DNA of 64,000 nt, from NCBI RefSeq assembly GCF_000517425.1, contig NZ_CP006569.1:4454760-4518759 (forward strand), given 5' to 3'. Below are positions 1-10,015 of this stretch, one piece after another. Each line of letters opens with the position of its first letter. The first letter of the stretch is position 1. Both the position numbers and the translations under genes were made by a program. Source of the stretch: Sodalis praecaptivus (GTDB lineage Bacteria > Pseudomonadota > Gammaproteobacteria > Enterobacterales > Enterobacteriaceae). Under the pieces are notes generated by a model that saw only the letters and a program-made list of their open reading frames with translations, searched no databases and was not told where the DNA came from.

Positions 1-1
1 C

Positions 2-69
2 CTCGGCACCATCGAAAGCGCCAGTCTACTGGCGAACGGGCCGGCTATCGCGGCGCTGCCGGCGGAATA
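2..69 (+). CDS. 3' end of a plus-strand gene, possibly plsB
   Basis: An open frame enters from the left edge and stops with TAA at 67-69; about 22 residues are visible. In E. coli the gene convergent with ubiA is plsB (glycerol-3-phosphate acyltransferase), so synteny suggests this is its C-terminus. The residues themselves are too few and too variable to prove it. Confidence 0.4.
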
Positions 70-203
70 AGCGCAAAACCGCCGGCAGGCGCGATGGCGA
101 TAGTGCCGCGGCGACACCGCATTTCGTCAACCCATCGCGCCGATAACCGCCTACGCCGCAGTCTGCATTCCCCTCGCGGCGAAACGCGTTTAGATGAGGC
201 AGC

Positions 204-1076
204 TTAACGCGGTAATAAACTCAGCAAAATGCCGATAAAAATCAGCATGCCAACAAAGTTATTATTCAGAAACGCCCGAAAGCAGGCCTGTCGCTCGCGG
301 TTGGCGATAAGCTTTTGCTGCCAGAGAAACAGTGCCGCGGCGCCCGCCAGGGCCGAATAGTAGATCCCGCCGAGCCCGGCCTGCCAGCCGATAACGCCGA
401 GCAACCCCAGCGTCGCCAATTGCAGCAACCCGATGATCAGTTTATCGAAGCGACCAAATAGGATGGCGGTGGATTTGACGCCGATACGCAGATCGTCGTC
501 CCGGTCCACCATGGCATATTGGGTATCGTAAGCCACCGTCCAGGTGATATTGGCAAGAAACAGCAGCCAGCAATTTAGAGGTAAGGACTCACTCACAGCC
601 GTAAACGCCATCGGAATCGACCAGCCGAACGCCGCGCCCAGCACCAGCTGCGGCAAATGCGTGTATCGCTTCATGAACGGATAAGCCCACGCCAGCGCCA
701 GCGCTACCGTTGACAGCGCGATGGTCATACTGTTCAACGTCAACACCAGCGCAAACGAAATCCCCACCAGCGCGCCAAACAGGAGTTTGGCCTCTTTTTC
801 ACCGATTGCGCCGCTGGGCAAGGGGCGGGCGCGGGTACGTTTGACATGACCGTCTATTTTACGGTCCGCATAATCGTTAATCACGCAGCCGGCGGCGCGC
901 ATAAAGAAGACACCCAGAACAAATACCGTCAACGTTCCCAGAGCGGGCACGGCCATGCCCGCCAGCCACAGGGCCCAAAGCGTCGGCCACAGCAACAGCA
1001 GCGAACCGATGGGCTTATCAATCCGCATCAATCGGCACCATGCCTGCCATTTATCCTGTGTCAGACTGTGATCCAA
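204..1076 (-). CDS. ubiA: 4-hydroxybenzoate octaprenyltransferase UbiA
   Basis: Inner-membrane prenyltransferase that joins the polyprenyl tail to 4-hydroxybenzoate, the second committed step of ubiquinone synthesis. At 290 residues it has the family length. Both Asp-rich motifs that bind Mg-diphosphate are present: NDYADRKID near residue 67 and [13 protein letters not shown] near residue 183. Many hydrophobic segments fit the multi-helix fold. It lies 15 bp downstream of ubiC on the same strand, so the two are probably one operon, as in E. coli. Confidence 0.97.
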   Translation of the reverse strand: MDHSLTQDKWQAWCRLMRIDKPIGSLLLLWPTLWALWLAGMAVPALGTLTVFVLGVFFMRAAGCVINDYADRKIDGHVKRTRARPLPSGAIGEKEAKLLFGALVGISFALVLTLNSMTIALSTVALALAWAYPFMKRYTHLPQLVLGAAFGWSIPMAFTAVSESLPLNCWLLFLANITWTVAYDTQYAMVDRDDDLRIGVKSTAILFGRFDKLIIGLLQLATLGLLGVIGWQAGLGGIYYSALAGAAALFLWQQKLIANRERQACFRAFLNNNFVGMLIFIGILLSLLPR

Positions 1077-1091
1077 CGGAATTCTCCTTTT

Positions 1092-1655
1092 CTATTCTGG
1101 CGCACCGCCGCCGCGGGCATACAGCGGGCAATCGGGTAGAAACGCCTCTGTCAGCAGCAGCGGTTGCCCGTCGGGAAGCAGGCGAGCACGCCGCGCCCAT
1201 AGGTCGCCCACCCGGCCGAATTGCATAATATCGCGCGCCGGCGGCCGATGGCGAAAAAGCCATTGCCCGAGCGGCACATCGCCGAGGCTCAGCACGTGCT
1301 GCGCCGGCCCTGCCTTTGTCGCGGCGGGAACCAGAGTGCGCGCGGTCAGCCAGGGCTTGTCATGACCATAAAGCACCACTTCCCGCAGCCAGAATCGCCC
1401 GCAGTCCGGCAGTAACGCCGCCTCGCCCGGTTCGATGCAGGCGGGGACAAACCCTTCACGAAAGCGCTGTACGCGGATTTGCCCGCAGTAGCGTTCAAGA
1501 CGGCGCGTCATCGATCCACGCTCGGTCAACCAGCTGCGCGTGACGTCATCGGGCCAGGATGGCGGCGCGTCCAGCCACTGAATACCGTCAAGTAGCGCAA
1601 CAATCGCCTGATCCGGCATAGGGTCCACGCTCGCTCCCAGGGTTAAAGATTTCAT
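1092..1655 (-). CDS. ubiC: Chorismate lyase UbiC
   Basis: Cytosolic enzyme that splits chorismate into 4-hydroxybenzoate and pyruvate, supplying the substrate of UbiA. The ATG at 1655 (protein beginning MKSLTLGAS) gives 187 residues, a little longer than the E. coli enzyme. An upstream in-frame ATG at 1691 would add 12 residues with no family counterpart. The segment SWLTERGSMTRRLE matches the conserved N-terminal region of UbiC. It is the first gene of a ubiC-ubiA unit. Confidence 0.93.
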   Translation of the reverse strand: MKSLTLGASVDPMPDQAIVALLDGIQWLDAPPSWPDDVTRSWLTERGSMTRRLERYCGQIRVQRFREGFVPACIEPGEAALLPDCGRFWLREVVLYGHDKPWLTARTLVPAATKAGPAQHVLSLGDVPLGQWLFRHRPPARDIMQFGRVGDLWARRARLLPDGQPLLLTEAFLPDCPLYARGGGAPE

Positions 1656-1780
1656 TGTAGCCCAGAACCGCCTTTCATTGACATGCCACACCTACAATTC
1701 ACCGCGACGGACCGCGCCTCACGCCCGACGCAGATAGCCCTCTCCATGACACACAAACAGGCCGTGCCGAGGCGCGGATG

Positions 1781-1808
1781 AAAAAAATGGCCTCCATGAG
1801 GAGGCCAT
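1781..1808 (-). terminator. Terminator of the yjbEFGH operon
   Basis: Read on the minus strand, a perfect 9-bp stem (1787-1795 with 1800-1808) with a 4-nt loop is followed by seven Ts. It sits just beyond the yjbH stop codon and before ubiC. Confidence 0.9.
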
Positions 1809-1830
1809 CCGTATTATGTACCGCGTCAGA

Positions 1831-1874
1831 GCGCTTATTCTACCGCGGGCGAGCGCCTATTCCACCGCGGGCGA
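1831..1874. repeat. 22-bp tandem duplication over the yjbH stop
   Basis: Positions 1831-1852 and 1853-1874 are two copies of a 22-bp sequence differing at two bases. Both copies encode the same final residues (SPAVE) followed by a stop, TAG in the used copy and TAA in the outer one, so the end of the gene was duplicated without changing the protein. Confidence 0.85.
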
Positions 1875-3944
1875 GCGTTCGTCGGTCAGACCATAGAGAT
1901 AGTATTTGCGTCCCACCATCTGACCACCGTCGCGGGTAAGCGGCGTCCAGTTGAACTGAGCGCGGGTCCGGTTCGGCGTAACCGTGAGGACATCCAGCGG
2001 GATCGATAGATAGAAGCCTTTGGTAAAGGATCCCTCGCCGTACTCCTCTTTCGAGACGTTGGTAAAGGTGGCGTAAGCACCGGCGGTAATACCGCTGTCG
2101 AAACGTTTAGAAAGGTCGAAGGTGACGCCCTTATCTTTCGCCAGATACTGCCCGACGCTGGCCTTGACCAGTACCCCCTTCAAGAAGGTCGGCTGCCAAT
2201 ACCCCGTCAGGTTACCGGTCGCGACCTTGTAGTCGGTGAACTTCATCATATTGTCCCAATCGCGCTGCTTGACGTAGTTACCGTCAACGCCGACCGCCCA
2301 GTTACTGTCCAGCGGACGATAAAGCAGCTCGCCGCCGACGCCGCCATACATCATCTCCAGATACCCACCGTACAGCTGGCCGTACCAGCCATCCCCCAAC
2401 CGATCGATATAGGTGGTCTGCAAGTTGCTGATATAAACGTCGTTTTGCACGTAGGAGCGGATATGGGTACGCACGCGCGGCAGATGGGAATCCGACGGCG
2501 GATCGGTGTAGTTGAATTTATCGTAATTATTTACGATATTGCCGAACAGGCTACCCGACAGCGCCCAGTGGTTAGTAAGCCAGTAATTGGCCGTCCCCTC
2601 CACGCCGATCTGATAAAGATAGAAACTTTCCGGGCCGCCAAAGGACTGGTTCAGCACCGGCGACCAGCTCAGCTGCAGCCGGCTGCGGTCGATGTAATAG
2701 CCCTGCTCGGCGGTTTTCGGCACGTCGGGCTCGACGCGGCGCTGAATCAGCGGCTTCTCATGGCCCAGCGGATAGCCTTGCAGCGTGTCTTGCAGGCTGC
2801 GTACATTGGTCTCGGTGGTCACCATCGGCATATTTTCGCGCATTTCGGTGACTTTCAGCGTGTCGATATTTTCCGGCAGATTATTCACCATAATGCGGTT
2901 GGCGCGATCCACGCCCTCCGCGCTATCGCGGTATTTATACTGCTGGCCGGTCATATACATGGTGTGACCTTTCACCTGAATATGCGGTGCCGTATAGCCG
3001 GCATTACTCTGCATATCGGTCAATTGCTGCGCCACCACCTGATGCTGCAAAATTTCCGTCTGCGGATTCGGGGCGTAGTCCGGTTTTTTCTCGTCGATAT
3101 GCTGCTGCCGCAAATCGTTAAAGTTGGTGCGCAGCGTAACGCCGAACATGAAGGTGTTGCCGCGTTCGTAGCTTACGTTGACGTCCGCCCAGTCGGCGAC
3201 TCGGTAAATCGCCCCGACGTTAACGGGGGATTTCTGATCGAGGGTCCCCGCGAAATCATCCTGGTAATTGTTACCTTCATACTCGACCTTCAAACGCAGC
3301 GGCTGCCAGGGGGTTTGATATTCAACGCCGCCAAAGACCGCCGACGGCCCGTGGAAGAAAGAGTCGGTATTGAAATTGCCGGCCCGGCGATTGGAGTTAT
3401 CGCGATAGCAGTAGCTGTCTTTGACCTTACAGAACGGGTTGGTGACGTTACCGCGGCTGCCGAGATAGCCCCATCCCAAACCAAGGCTGAAGTCGAACGG
3501 CCCCCAGGCTTTGCTGGCCGCGACAAATTCGCTGTCAAACAGGCCGGTACCGCCGAAGTCGCGTACGCCCACCGATAACTCAGGCAGCCAATAACTCTCT
3601 TTCAGCAAGCGCAGTTTGAAATCGACGCCCTTATCTTTGTAGGTCTGATCGCCGCTGAAACTTTCCACGCTGCTGTATTTCCGCGTACGCACATCGGTAT
3701 AGCGGATGGTGCTTTCCAGCCAGGGGAACAGTTGCAGGTTCAGGGAGTAGAAGCGATATTGATCGTTATCGCGGTAGTTCATGCTGAACTCGCCTTCCCG
3801 CGCCATACGCCCGGTAGGCGTTTGCAGCAGGCCCACGCCGCCCTGATCCATTTGCGACGGCCCTACCGGTTCGGGATAAGAAGCGGCCTGACAGGCGCTG
3901 GCCACCGATAGCGCAATAAAACTGAGGAGATATTTTTTATTCAT
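1857..3944 (-). CDS. yjbH: YjbH/GfcD-family outer membrane protein
   Basis: Large outer-membrane protein of the YjbH/GfcD family, linked to exopolysaccharide production or export. It has 695 residues, a signal sequence at the N-terminus ([20 protein letters not shown]), and long stretches rich in aromatic residues and glycine, as in beta-barrel proteins. The Cys at about residue 18 could be a lipidation site, but the preceding residues are not a clean lipobox. The start overlaps the yjbG stop by one base, so translation is probably coupled. Last gene of yjbEFGH. Confidence 0.93.
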   Translation of the reverse strand: MNKKYLLSFIALSVASACQAASYPEPVGPSQMDQGGVGLLQTPTGRMAREGEFSMNYRDNDQYRFYSLNLQLFPWLESTIRYTDVRTRKYSSVESFSGDQTYKDKGVDFKLRLLKESYWLPELSVGVRDFGGTGLFDSEFVAASKAWGPFDFSLGLGWGYLGSRGNVTNPFCKVKDSYCYRDNSNRRAGNFNTDSFFHGPSAVFGGVEYQTPWQPLRLKVEYEGNNYQDDFAGTLDQKSPVNVGAIYRVADWADVNVSYERGNTFMFGVTLRTNFNDLRQQHIDEKKPDYAPNPQTEILQHQVVAQQLTDMQSNAGYTAPHIQVKGHTMYMTGQQYKYRDSAEGVDRANRIMVNNLPENIDTLKVTEMRENMPMVTTETNVRSLQDTLQGYPLGHEKPLIQRRVEPDVPKTAEQGYYIDRSRLQLSWSPVLNQSFGGPESFYLYQIGVEGTANYWLTNHWALSGSLFGNIVNNYDKFNYTDPPSDSHLPRVRTHIRSYVQNDVYISNLQTTYIDRLGDGWYGQLYGGYLEMMYGGVGGELLYRPLDSNWAVGVDGNYVKQRDWDNMMKFTDYKVATGNLTGYWQPTFLKGVLVKASVGQYLAKDKGVTFDLSKRFDSGITAGAYATFTNVSKEEYGEGSFTKGFYLSIPLDVLTVTPNRTRAQFNWTPLTRDGGQMVGRKYYLYGLTDERSPAVE

Positions 3945-4699
3945 CAGTCAGGGATCCGGTGAGTCAGTAAGGAGATAATCTGTTCATTTACGTCCCGGTA
4001 GGCCCTGGGCAGTGACCAGGAAGAGAACCCGACATAGATGATGCTGCCCGGTGCCACTTCCACATGACGGTGATTCCAGTAAGCCACGGGCACCTCCTCC
4101 GTTTTACCATCCGGCGCAATGACCCAAGCCACGTTTTTCTCCGCACCGCTTAAACGCTGGTGGGTTTGCAGATATTCCACAACATCGCGACCAGGCTGAT
4201 AGGGCTGCGGGCCGGCAGGCGTCGTGACACCGACCACCAATACGCTGGTGGGCCGGGATAAGGTATAGACGCTATAATCGCCGCTCAGCCTGCGGTTGGC
4301 TTCGGGATGTAAACGTATCCAGTCAGGATCCAGCGGCACAAACTGCCGTCCGGTCACCCGCATCGCGGCCAATTGCGCGCGCACCCGATCCACGGAGTCG
4401 GCCAACTCGCCGTTGTTATCCGCGCGCAGTTCGGCACTGAAGGCACTTAACCGAGCCAGCCATTGTTGCTGCACCTGCTGCTGCACCCCGCTGGCGCCCC
4501 TTTCCGCTATCACGGTGCCCGGCCACCAGGTGCGTCCGTTAAGCTCCGGGCGCAGCGTAAGCTGTTCCAGATTGGCGGCGCCTTGTAACACCACCGCTTG
4601 AGATTGCCCAGGATAATGAATCGCCACCCGGCTGTCGGCCAAGGCGGACGCGATAAAACCAGCACATAAACTCACGGCGATTAAGAGTTGTTTTTTCAT
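3944..4699 (-). CDS. yjbG: YjbG/GfcC-family periplasmic protein
   Basis: 251-residue protein with a Sec signal peptide ([21 protein letters not shown]), related to GfcC of the group 4 capsule locus. Its predicted place is the periplasm, acting with YjbF and YjbH in polysaccharide export; the exact role is not known. The ATG overlaps the yjbF stop (ATGA), which points to coupled translation within the operon. Confidence 0.92.
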   Translation of the reverse strand: MKKQLLIAVSLCAGFIASALADSRVAIHYPGQSQAVVLQGAANLEQLTLRPELNGRTWWPGTVIAERGASGVQQQVQQQWLARLSAFSAELRADNNGELADSVDRVRAQLAAMRVTGRQFVPLDPDWIRLHPEANRRLSGDYSVYTLSRPTSVLVVGVTTPAGPQPYQPGRDVVEYLQTHQRLSGAEKNVAWVIAPDGKTEEVPVAYWNHRHVEVAPGSIIYVGFSSWSLPRAYRDVNEQIISLLTHRIPD

Positions 4700-5343
4700 G
4701 GTTTATAGGGATTTAAAGTGGTGGTTTCAATCGGGAAGTAATCCGGGCCAATGGATTGTTCCGTTTTTATCACGGCGCCGGATCGCGCATCGACCCAGTA
4801 ACGGTTACGATAGTGCGTTTTCAGCTCGACAACGGTGACATCTTCCTCAAGCACGCGGGTTGCGCGGGGGACATTGAGTATCGTCAGGGTTTCGTTATCC
4901 GCCAGGCTGAACCGGGAGACAAACGTCGCGGCCCGCAGTTGGCCTTTCTCCGTCCACGACCGGGTAGAGGTCCATTCGGTACCATTGAGGATACGATTGG
5001 GATGGATAAGGGGATCGGTGTCGAGGTTGGTCACTTCCAAGAGGTTATCCGGCAGACCCAGGGTTTTGATAAGACGGCCATTGCGCGTGACCAGCATAGC
5101 CTGATCGCGGGTAGCCCATTTAAGATCACCCTGTTCGGCATAGGCCAACACCACAAAGATTTGCGACCCGTCGTTCACTTTGGCGTACATGCTGGCGTAA
5201 GGGATCGCGCGCACCTGGGCCGGCGTCATCTCAACGTCAGGCGTCCCAAAGATGGCCAATGCGAACGTATCACCTATACCCTTTTGTGACTGACTGCAAG
5301 CGGCCAACAGAAAGCACACTACTAACAAAAAGAAATAGCGCAC
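4696..5343 (-). CDS. yjbF: YjbF/GfcB-family lipoprotein
   Basis: 215-residue lipoprotein. The N-terminus MRYFFLLVVCFLLAACSQS contains the lipobox LAAC, with Cys16 as the lipidated residue. The family sits in the envelope and is needed with its operon partners for an exopolysaccharide. It is separated from yjbE by a terminator-like hairpin, so yjbFGH may be expressed at a lower level than yjbE. Confidence 0.93.
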   Translation of the reverse strand: MRYFFLLVVCFLLAACSQSQKGIGDTFALAIFGTPDVEMTPAQVRAIPYASMYAKVNDGSQIFVVLAYAEQGDLKWATRDQAMLVTRNGRLIKTLGLPDNLLEVTNLDTDPLIHPNRILNGTEWTSTRSWTEKGQLRAATFVSRFSLADNETLTILNVPRATRVLEEDVTVVELKTHYRNRYWVDARSGAVIKTEQSIGPDYFPIETTTLNPYKP

Positions 5344-5370
5344 GTCGTTTCATCCTAAACGAAAAATGTC

Positions 5371-5400
5371 CAAAAAATAACCACACTTGCGTGTGGTTAC
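5371..5400 (-). terminator. Intra-operon terminator or attenuator between yjbE and yjbF
   Basis: On the minus strand a perfect 9-bp stem (5378-5386 with 5391-5399) with a 4-nt loop is followed by six Ts. It lies between the yjbE stop and the yjbF start, so it should reduce read-through into yjbFGH. Confidence 0.85.
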
Positions 5401-5415
5401 TGATTATTTTTTTAC

Positions 5416-5682
5416 TTAGAACGTTGAAGTCGTGGTGCTGGTGCTGGTGTTATTGCCGCCACCATTATCGTCGTTGTGGGAGGAGATCAACGCCGCGCCA
5501 GCGATAACGGCGATAGCGCCGACACCTACCGCAGTGGCCGCGCCAGCGCTCAGGCCGGAAGCCGTAGCGCCACCCGCGGTGCCGCCCTGATCAGAACCGG
5601 TCGTGGTCGCCGGTGCAGCGATCGCATAGGAACCACTCGCCATCAACGCTGCAGCTATTACTACATTTAACAGTTTTTTCAT
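5416..5682 (-). CDS. yjbE: Small secreted protein YjbE
   Basis: 88-residue exported protein, the first gene of yjbEFGH. The start at 5682 (MKKLLNVVIAAALMASGSYAIAAPA) gives a clear signal peptide and has an AAAGG ribosome site; a longer in-frame start at 5790 has neither. The mature part is rich in Ala, Gly, Ser and Thr, with a central hydrophobic run and a Thr/Ser tail. Its function within the polysaccharide operon is unknown. Confidence 0.88.
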   Translation of the reverse strand: MKKLLNVVIAAALMASGSYAIAAPATTTGSDQGGTAGGATASGLSAGAATAVGVGAIAVIAGAALISSHNDDNGGGNNTSTSTTTSTF

Positions 5683-6229
5683 ATTAAATACCTTTAACTC
5701 ATGAGGATGATGACTATAGGCAAGATAAATGGTTATCTGCCTTATATAAGCATCATAAAGCAATATAATGCAATAAAATACAGATTGCATTCTTGGCTAA
5801 TGAGAAGGTCGCAAAAGTGCTGAAAGGCGGGTAAGAAGAGAACAATGCGATATATTTCACTGCCTTGTTATCGGCATGTAAAATTAAATATCGCCATTAC
5901 TCCATTATTGTCGCGATAATTTGCTGAAAGGCTTATCAAGTGGACCGCGCAGTAGGCGAAAAGTTGCATCCCACAATAACGGCAACATAGACGAAAAAGG
6001 GCGACGGCGTTTAAACGCGTAATGGGTTAATTCACTGATTTTAAATGTCTAATAGACGTTTACCACCGCTAATTTTCATCGCCCGCGACCGGCGATGACC
6101 GGGGTATTTTTAAGAATAACCCTAAAAGTGTTTCTTAATAGTCGCCGGCGTCACGCTTTGAGTTATTGGTGGCCTGCTGCGGGAAGTAAAGCGGCCCGGA
6201 ATCGGCCGCACTTCCACAAAGAAAATTTA
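5683..6229. other. pgi-yjbE intergenic region
   Basis: 547 bp without a coding frame that I can support. It should hold the yjbE promoter. A sequence close to the RcsAB box lies at 6111-6124, inside an inverted repeat (TTAAGAA at 6110-6116 with TTCTTAA further right). The part next to yjbE is A+T-rich. Confidence 0.6.
6111..6124 (+). promoter_or_regulatory. Candidate RcsAB box upstream of yjbEFGH
   Basis: TAAGAATAACCCTA matches the RcsAB consensus TAAGAATATTCCTA at 12 of 14 positions. The E. coli yjb operon is known to be under Rcs control. The distance to yjbE is large, about 430 bp, so this is only a candidate. Confidence 0.4.
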
Positions 6230-7879
6230 TCAGTGACGCCAGGCCTTATAGCGATTAATCAGGCCGTTGGTAGAACTATCATGCGCGTCAATCGGCTTAT
6301 CCTGAGCCAGTTCCGGCAAAATGCGATTAGCGAGCTGCTTGCCCAACTCAACGCCCCACTGGTCGAAGGTATAGATATTCAATATCGCCCCTTGGGTAAA
6401 AATCTTGTGCTCGTACAGCGCAATCAGCGCGCCCAGGCTGTAAGGGGTAATCTCGCGCAGCAAAATAGAGTTGGTGGGACGGTTGCCCTCAAACACTTTA
6501 AACGGCGCCACATGCCGCACCTGTTCCGGTGATTTACCGGCCGCGCTGAATTCTTGCTCCACGGCATCGCGTGATTTGCCAAAGGCCAGCGCTTCAGTCT
6601 GGGCGAAGAAATTGGACAGCAGTTTGGCGTGGTGATCGGCAAGAGGATTATGGCTGATGGCGGGAGCGATAAAATCGCAAGGCACGATTTTCGTCCCCTG
6701 GTGAATCAGCTGATAAAATGCATGCTGGCCGTTGGTGCCCGGTTCACCCCAGATAATAGGCCCGGTTTGATAACTCACGGGATGCCCTTCGCGATCGACA
6801 TATTTCCCGTTGGACTCCATATTACCCTGCTGGAAATAGGCCGCGAAGCGGTGCATATATTGATCGTAAGGCAGAATCGCCTCGGTTTCCATGCCGTAGA
6901 AATTGTTATACCAGATGCCGATGAGCGCCAACAGTACCGGTAAATTCTTCTCCAGCGGCGTTGCGATGAAATGATGGTCCATGGCGTGCGCGCCGCTGAG
7001 CAGTTTTTCAAAATTATCAAAACCCAGCGACAGCGCAATGGATAAACCGATGGCGGACCACAGCGAATAGCGGCCGCCAACCCAGTCCCAGAACTCAAAC
7101 ATATTCTCGGTATCGATGCCGAATTCCGCTACCGCTTTGGCGTTGGTGGACAAGGCGGCGAAATGGCGGGCGACATGTTTCTCATCACCGGCGGTTTTCA
7201 GGAACCAATCCCGCGCGCTGTGGGCATTGGTCATGGTCTCCTGGGTGGTAAAGGTTTTGGAGGCCACCAGGAATAAGGTGGTCGCCGGATCCAGGTTTTT
7301 AATCGTTTCAGCGATATGGGTGCCGTCAACGTTGGACACATAATGCATGTGGAGATGATTTTTATAAGGCCGTAACGCCTCGGTTACCATATACGGACCC
7401 AAATCGGAGCCGCCGATACCGATGTTGACGATATCGGTGATGGTGCGGCCGGTATACCCTTTCCATTCGCCGCCGATCACCCGTTCGCAGAAGTGTTTCA
7501 TTTTCGCCAGCACCGCATTGACGTCCGGCATCACATCCTTGCCGTCAACGTTGATCGGCGTATTGCTGCGGTTGCGTAGCGCCACATGCAGCACCGCCCG
7601 ATCTTCGGTACGGTTGATTTTCTCGCCGTTGAACATGGCGGCAATCGCTTCCTTGACGCCACATTCTTCCGCCAGCGCCAATAAGCGGGTCAAGGTCTCG
7701 GCGGTAATGCGGTTTTTGGAGTAATCCACCAGCATCTGGTCGTCGAACGTTGCCGAGAAGGCGGAAAAACGCGCCGGCTCCTGCGCGAACAGGTCGCTTA
7801 TCTGCACGTCTTTCATCGAGTCGAAATGTTGTTGCAGCGCTTTCCAGGCCGCGGTATGACTGGGATTGATATTTTTCAT
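6230..7879 (-). CDS. pgi: Glucose-6-phosphate isomerase
   Basis: Cytosolic glycolytic enzyme that interconverts glucose-6-phosphate and fructose-6-phosphate. Its 549 residues equal the E. coli length. Visible family signatures are [16 protein letters not shown] near residue 270, the catalytic Glu in QGNMESNGK, the His in [13 protein letters not shown], and the Lys in [13 protein letters not shown] near the C-terminus. It is divergent from lysC and upstream of yjbE on the same strand, as in E. coli. Confidence 0.98.
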   Translation of the reverse strand: MKNINPSHTAAWKALQQHFDSMKDVQISDLFAQEPARFSAFSATFDDQMLVDYSKNRITAETLTRLLALAEECGVKEAIAAMFNGEKINRTEDRAVLHVALRNRSNTPINVDGKDVMPDVNAVLAKMKHFCERVIGGEWKGYTGRTITDIVNIGIGGSDLGPYMVTEALRPYKNHLHMHYVSNVDGTHIAETIKNLDPATTLFLVASKTFTTQETMTNAHSARDWFLKTAGDEKHVARHFAALSTNAKAVAEFGIDTENMFEFWDWVGGRYSLWSAIGLSIALSLGFDNFEKLLSGAHAMDHHFIATPLEKNLPVLLALIGIWYNNFYGMETEAILPYDQYMHRFAAYFQQGNMESNGKYVDREGHPVSYQTGPIIWGEPGTNGQHAFYQLIHQGTKIVPCDFIAPAISHNPLADHHAKLLSNFFAQTEALAFGKSRDAVEQEFSAAGKSPEQVRHVAPFKVFEGNRPTNSILLREITPYSLGALIALYEHKIFTQGAILNIYTFDQWGVELGKQLANRILPELAQDKPIDAHDSSTNGLINRYKAWRH

Positions 7880-8107
7880 AACAACACTCTTATAGGTGAT
7901 TAAATCGTCGCATATTTTTTTGATTGTATCGCTTAACGCCGCGCCGGGGAGGCTTTTTCTTGCGCTAATGCGTCGCCCTGTGCGAAAACCGGCATCGGCC
8001 GCGCGGCATACCTTTATTCAGCCTAACAGACTCGCGCTGTTTTTCCTGCAGCAAATTATCCGCCGCCAAGAATCGGGCCGGCGATAATAAAATCACGCGC
8101 TGCCACG

Positions 8108-8136
8108 TTGACATCATCGTTATTACCCGTTATTTC
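8108..8136 (+). promoter_or_regulatory. Probable lysC promoter
   Basis: TTGACA at 8108-8113 and TATTTC at 8131-8136 are separated by 17 bp. The predicted start of transcription, near 8143, lies just before the first arm of the lysine riboswitch. Confidence 0.6.
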
Positions 8137-8150
8137 TAATGGCCTAGTGA

Positions 8151-8362
8151 CGCATCTGATGCGTGAACCAGAAGAGGCGCGTCGCCCAGGCAGGGTGTGG
8201 GAGGATCCGTTTTCCCGCGATCACACCCCAGGGGGAGCGACGCCGAGACGATAGCGGGCATACGGGCCGGCCGCCGTCGACCACAGGGGCTGAATCCCCT
8301 GGGTTGTCACCAGCATTGTTCGCCACCAGGCGATCGGCACGGTGGGGCGCTTCTGGGTGTAC
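8151..8362 (+). promoter_or_regulatory. Lysine riboswitch of lysC
   Basis: This leader closely matches the known E. coli lysC leader. The conserved blocks are AGAAGAGGCGCGTCGCCCA (from 8170), CAGGGGGAGCGACGCCGAG (8230-8248), AGGGGCTGAATCCCCTGGG (8285-8303) and CTTCTGGGTG (8350-8359), which closes the aptamer with CCAGAAG near 8168. Lysine binding shuts down aspartokinase III synthesis. Confidence 0.95.
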
Positions 8363-8404
8363 CGTAGCCTACCTCTACGCCTGCTCCCTGTTTCCCGCGC
8401 TTGA

Positions 8405-8458
8405 CTCGTGCCTGGTCTGATATCACCGATGCCACCAGCCATGGCATCTGACACGAGG
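8405..8458 (+). promoter_or_regulatory. lysC expression platform with sequestered ribosome site
   Basis: CTCGTG at 8405-8410 is complementary to CACGAG at 8452-8457, which is the ribosome site of lysC. Between them is a perfect 7-bp hairpin (8428-8434 with 8442-8448). This fits translational control by the riboswitch, as known for E. coli lysC, rather than a terminator: no T-run is present. Confidence 0.65.
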
Positions 8459-8469
8459 CATTTTTAGGC

Positions 8470-9834
8470 ATGTCAAACAACTCTGCTGCTCCCCTGCGAG
8501 TAGCCAAATTCGGCGGCACCAGCGTGGCCGATTTCGACGCGATGAACCGCAGTGCCGATATCATCTTAGCCAATCCCGCGGTGCGTCTGGTGGTGCTTTC
8601 CGCCTCGGCCGGCGTCACCAATGTGTTGGTGGCGTTGTCGGAAGGCAACGAAGCGGAGCGTCGCGCCTACTATCTGGACGAAATCCGCCGCATCCAATAT
8701 AGCATTATCGACCGTCTGGCCGAGCAAACGGTGATCCGCGAAGAGATCGATCGGATGATTGATAACATCGCTATGCTGGCCGAAGCGGCGGGCCTTGCGA
8801 CCTCACTGGCGCTGACCGATGAGTTGGTCAGCCACGGCGAGCTGATGTCGACCCTGCTGTTTGTGGAAGTTCTACGGCAGCGCGGCGTGGCGGCGGCGTG
8901 GTTTGATGTACGTAAAGTGATGCGCACCAACGATCAGTTTGGCCGCGCCGAGCCGGACAGCCATATGCTCAAGGCGCAGACGCGCACCCTGCTGCTGCCG
9001 CGCCTGGAAAGCGAGCTCGTCATCACCCAGGGCTTTATCGGCAGTGAGGCAAAAGGGCGCACTACCACCCTCGGCCGCGGCGGTAGCGACTATACCGCGG
9101 CATTGCTGGGGGAAGCGCTGGAGGCGGGACGCATCGATATATGGACCGATGTGCCCGGCATCTATACCACCGATCCCCGCGTCGTGCCGCAGGCCAAGCG
9201 CATCGACGAAATCAGTTTCGAGGAAGCGGCGGAAATGGCCACCTTTGGCGCCAAAATTCTGCATCCGGCGACGCTACTGCCGGCGGTGCGCAGCGCGATT
9301 CCGGTGTTCGTCGGCTCCAGTAAAGATCCCGGCGCCGGCGGTACTCTGGTGTATAATCACACCGACAATCCGCCGCTGTTCCGCGCCCTGGCCCTGCGCC
9401 GACGCCAAACGCTGCTGACGCTGCATAGCCTCAACATGCTGCATGCCCGGGGGTTTCTGGCGGAGGTGTTTAATATTCTGGCGCGGCACGCGATTTCGGT
9501 GGACCTTATCACCACCTCCGAGGTGAGCGTCGCGCTCACCATGGACACCACCGGCTCCACCACCACCGGCGCAAGCCTGCTGACGCAAGCGCTGCTGACC
9601 GAACTCTCCTCTCTTTGCCGGGTAGAAGTGGAAGAGGATCTGGCGCTGGTGGCGTTGATTGGCAATAAATTGTCGCAGGCTTGCGGGGTGGGAAAAGAGG
9701 TCTTTGGCGTCCTGGATCCGTTCAATATCCGGCTTATTTGCTACGGCGCCAGCAGCCATAATCTCTGCCTGCTGGTGCCGGGCGGCGATGCCGAGCAGGT
9801 AGTAAGAACCCTGCACGGCGCACTGTTCGACTAA
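8470..9834 (+). CDS. lysC: Lysine-sensitive aspartokinase III
   Basis: Phosphorylates aspartate, the first step of the lysine, threonine and methionine pathways. 454 residues, close to the E. coli 449. The kinase domain begins with KFGGTSVADFDAMN; GRGGSDYTAALL and FGAKILHPATLLPA follow. The C-terminal ACT domains include LLTLHSLNMLHARGF and VDLITTSEVSVALT, the region known to bind the lysine inhibitor, so feedback inhibition should be intact. Expression is controlled by the lysine riboswitch directly upstream. Confidence 0.98.
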   Translation: MSNNSAAPLRVAKFGGTSVADFDAMNRSADIILANPAVRLVVLSASAGVTNVLVALSEGNEAERRAYYLDEIRRIQYSIIDRLAEQTVIREEIDRMIDNIAMLAEAAGLATSLALTDELVSHGELMSTLLFVEVLRQRGVAAAWFDVRKVMRTNDQFGRAEPDSHMLKAQTRTLLLPRLESELVITQGFIGSEAKGRTTTLGRGGSDYTAALLGEALEAGRIDIWTDVPGIYTTDPRVVPQAKRIDEISFEEAAEMATFGAKILHPATLLPAVRSAIPVFVGSSKDPGAGGTLVYNHTDNPPLFRALALRRRQTLLTLHSLNMLHARGFLAEVFNILARHAISVDLITTSEVSVALTMDTTGSTTTGASLLTQALLTELSSLCRVEVEEDLALVALIGNKLSQACGVGKEVFGVLDPFNIRLICYGASSHNLCLLVPGGDAEQVVRTLHGALFD

Positions 9835-10015
9835 ACTTGCCCGGCGACGGGCTTAGCCCGCCACCGAAGCGAAAACGGGCGAGCATACCGCCCTCCTCAC
9901 CCTGCGGGGGGACGGCCGAGCCTTGCCTATCCCTCACCCGCCGGCGCGGCGACAGGAAGCCGCTATGACGCGGGCGGGCCATGGGGCGCCCTACCGGCGG
10001 CCCCGGGCCGTACCG

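Noticed and set aside
2445-3578. 377-codon frame antisense to yjbH
   Set aside because: It lies wholly inside a well-supported gene and has no recognisable domain.
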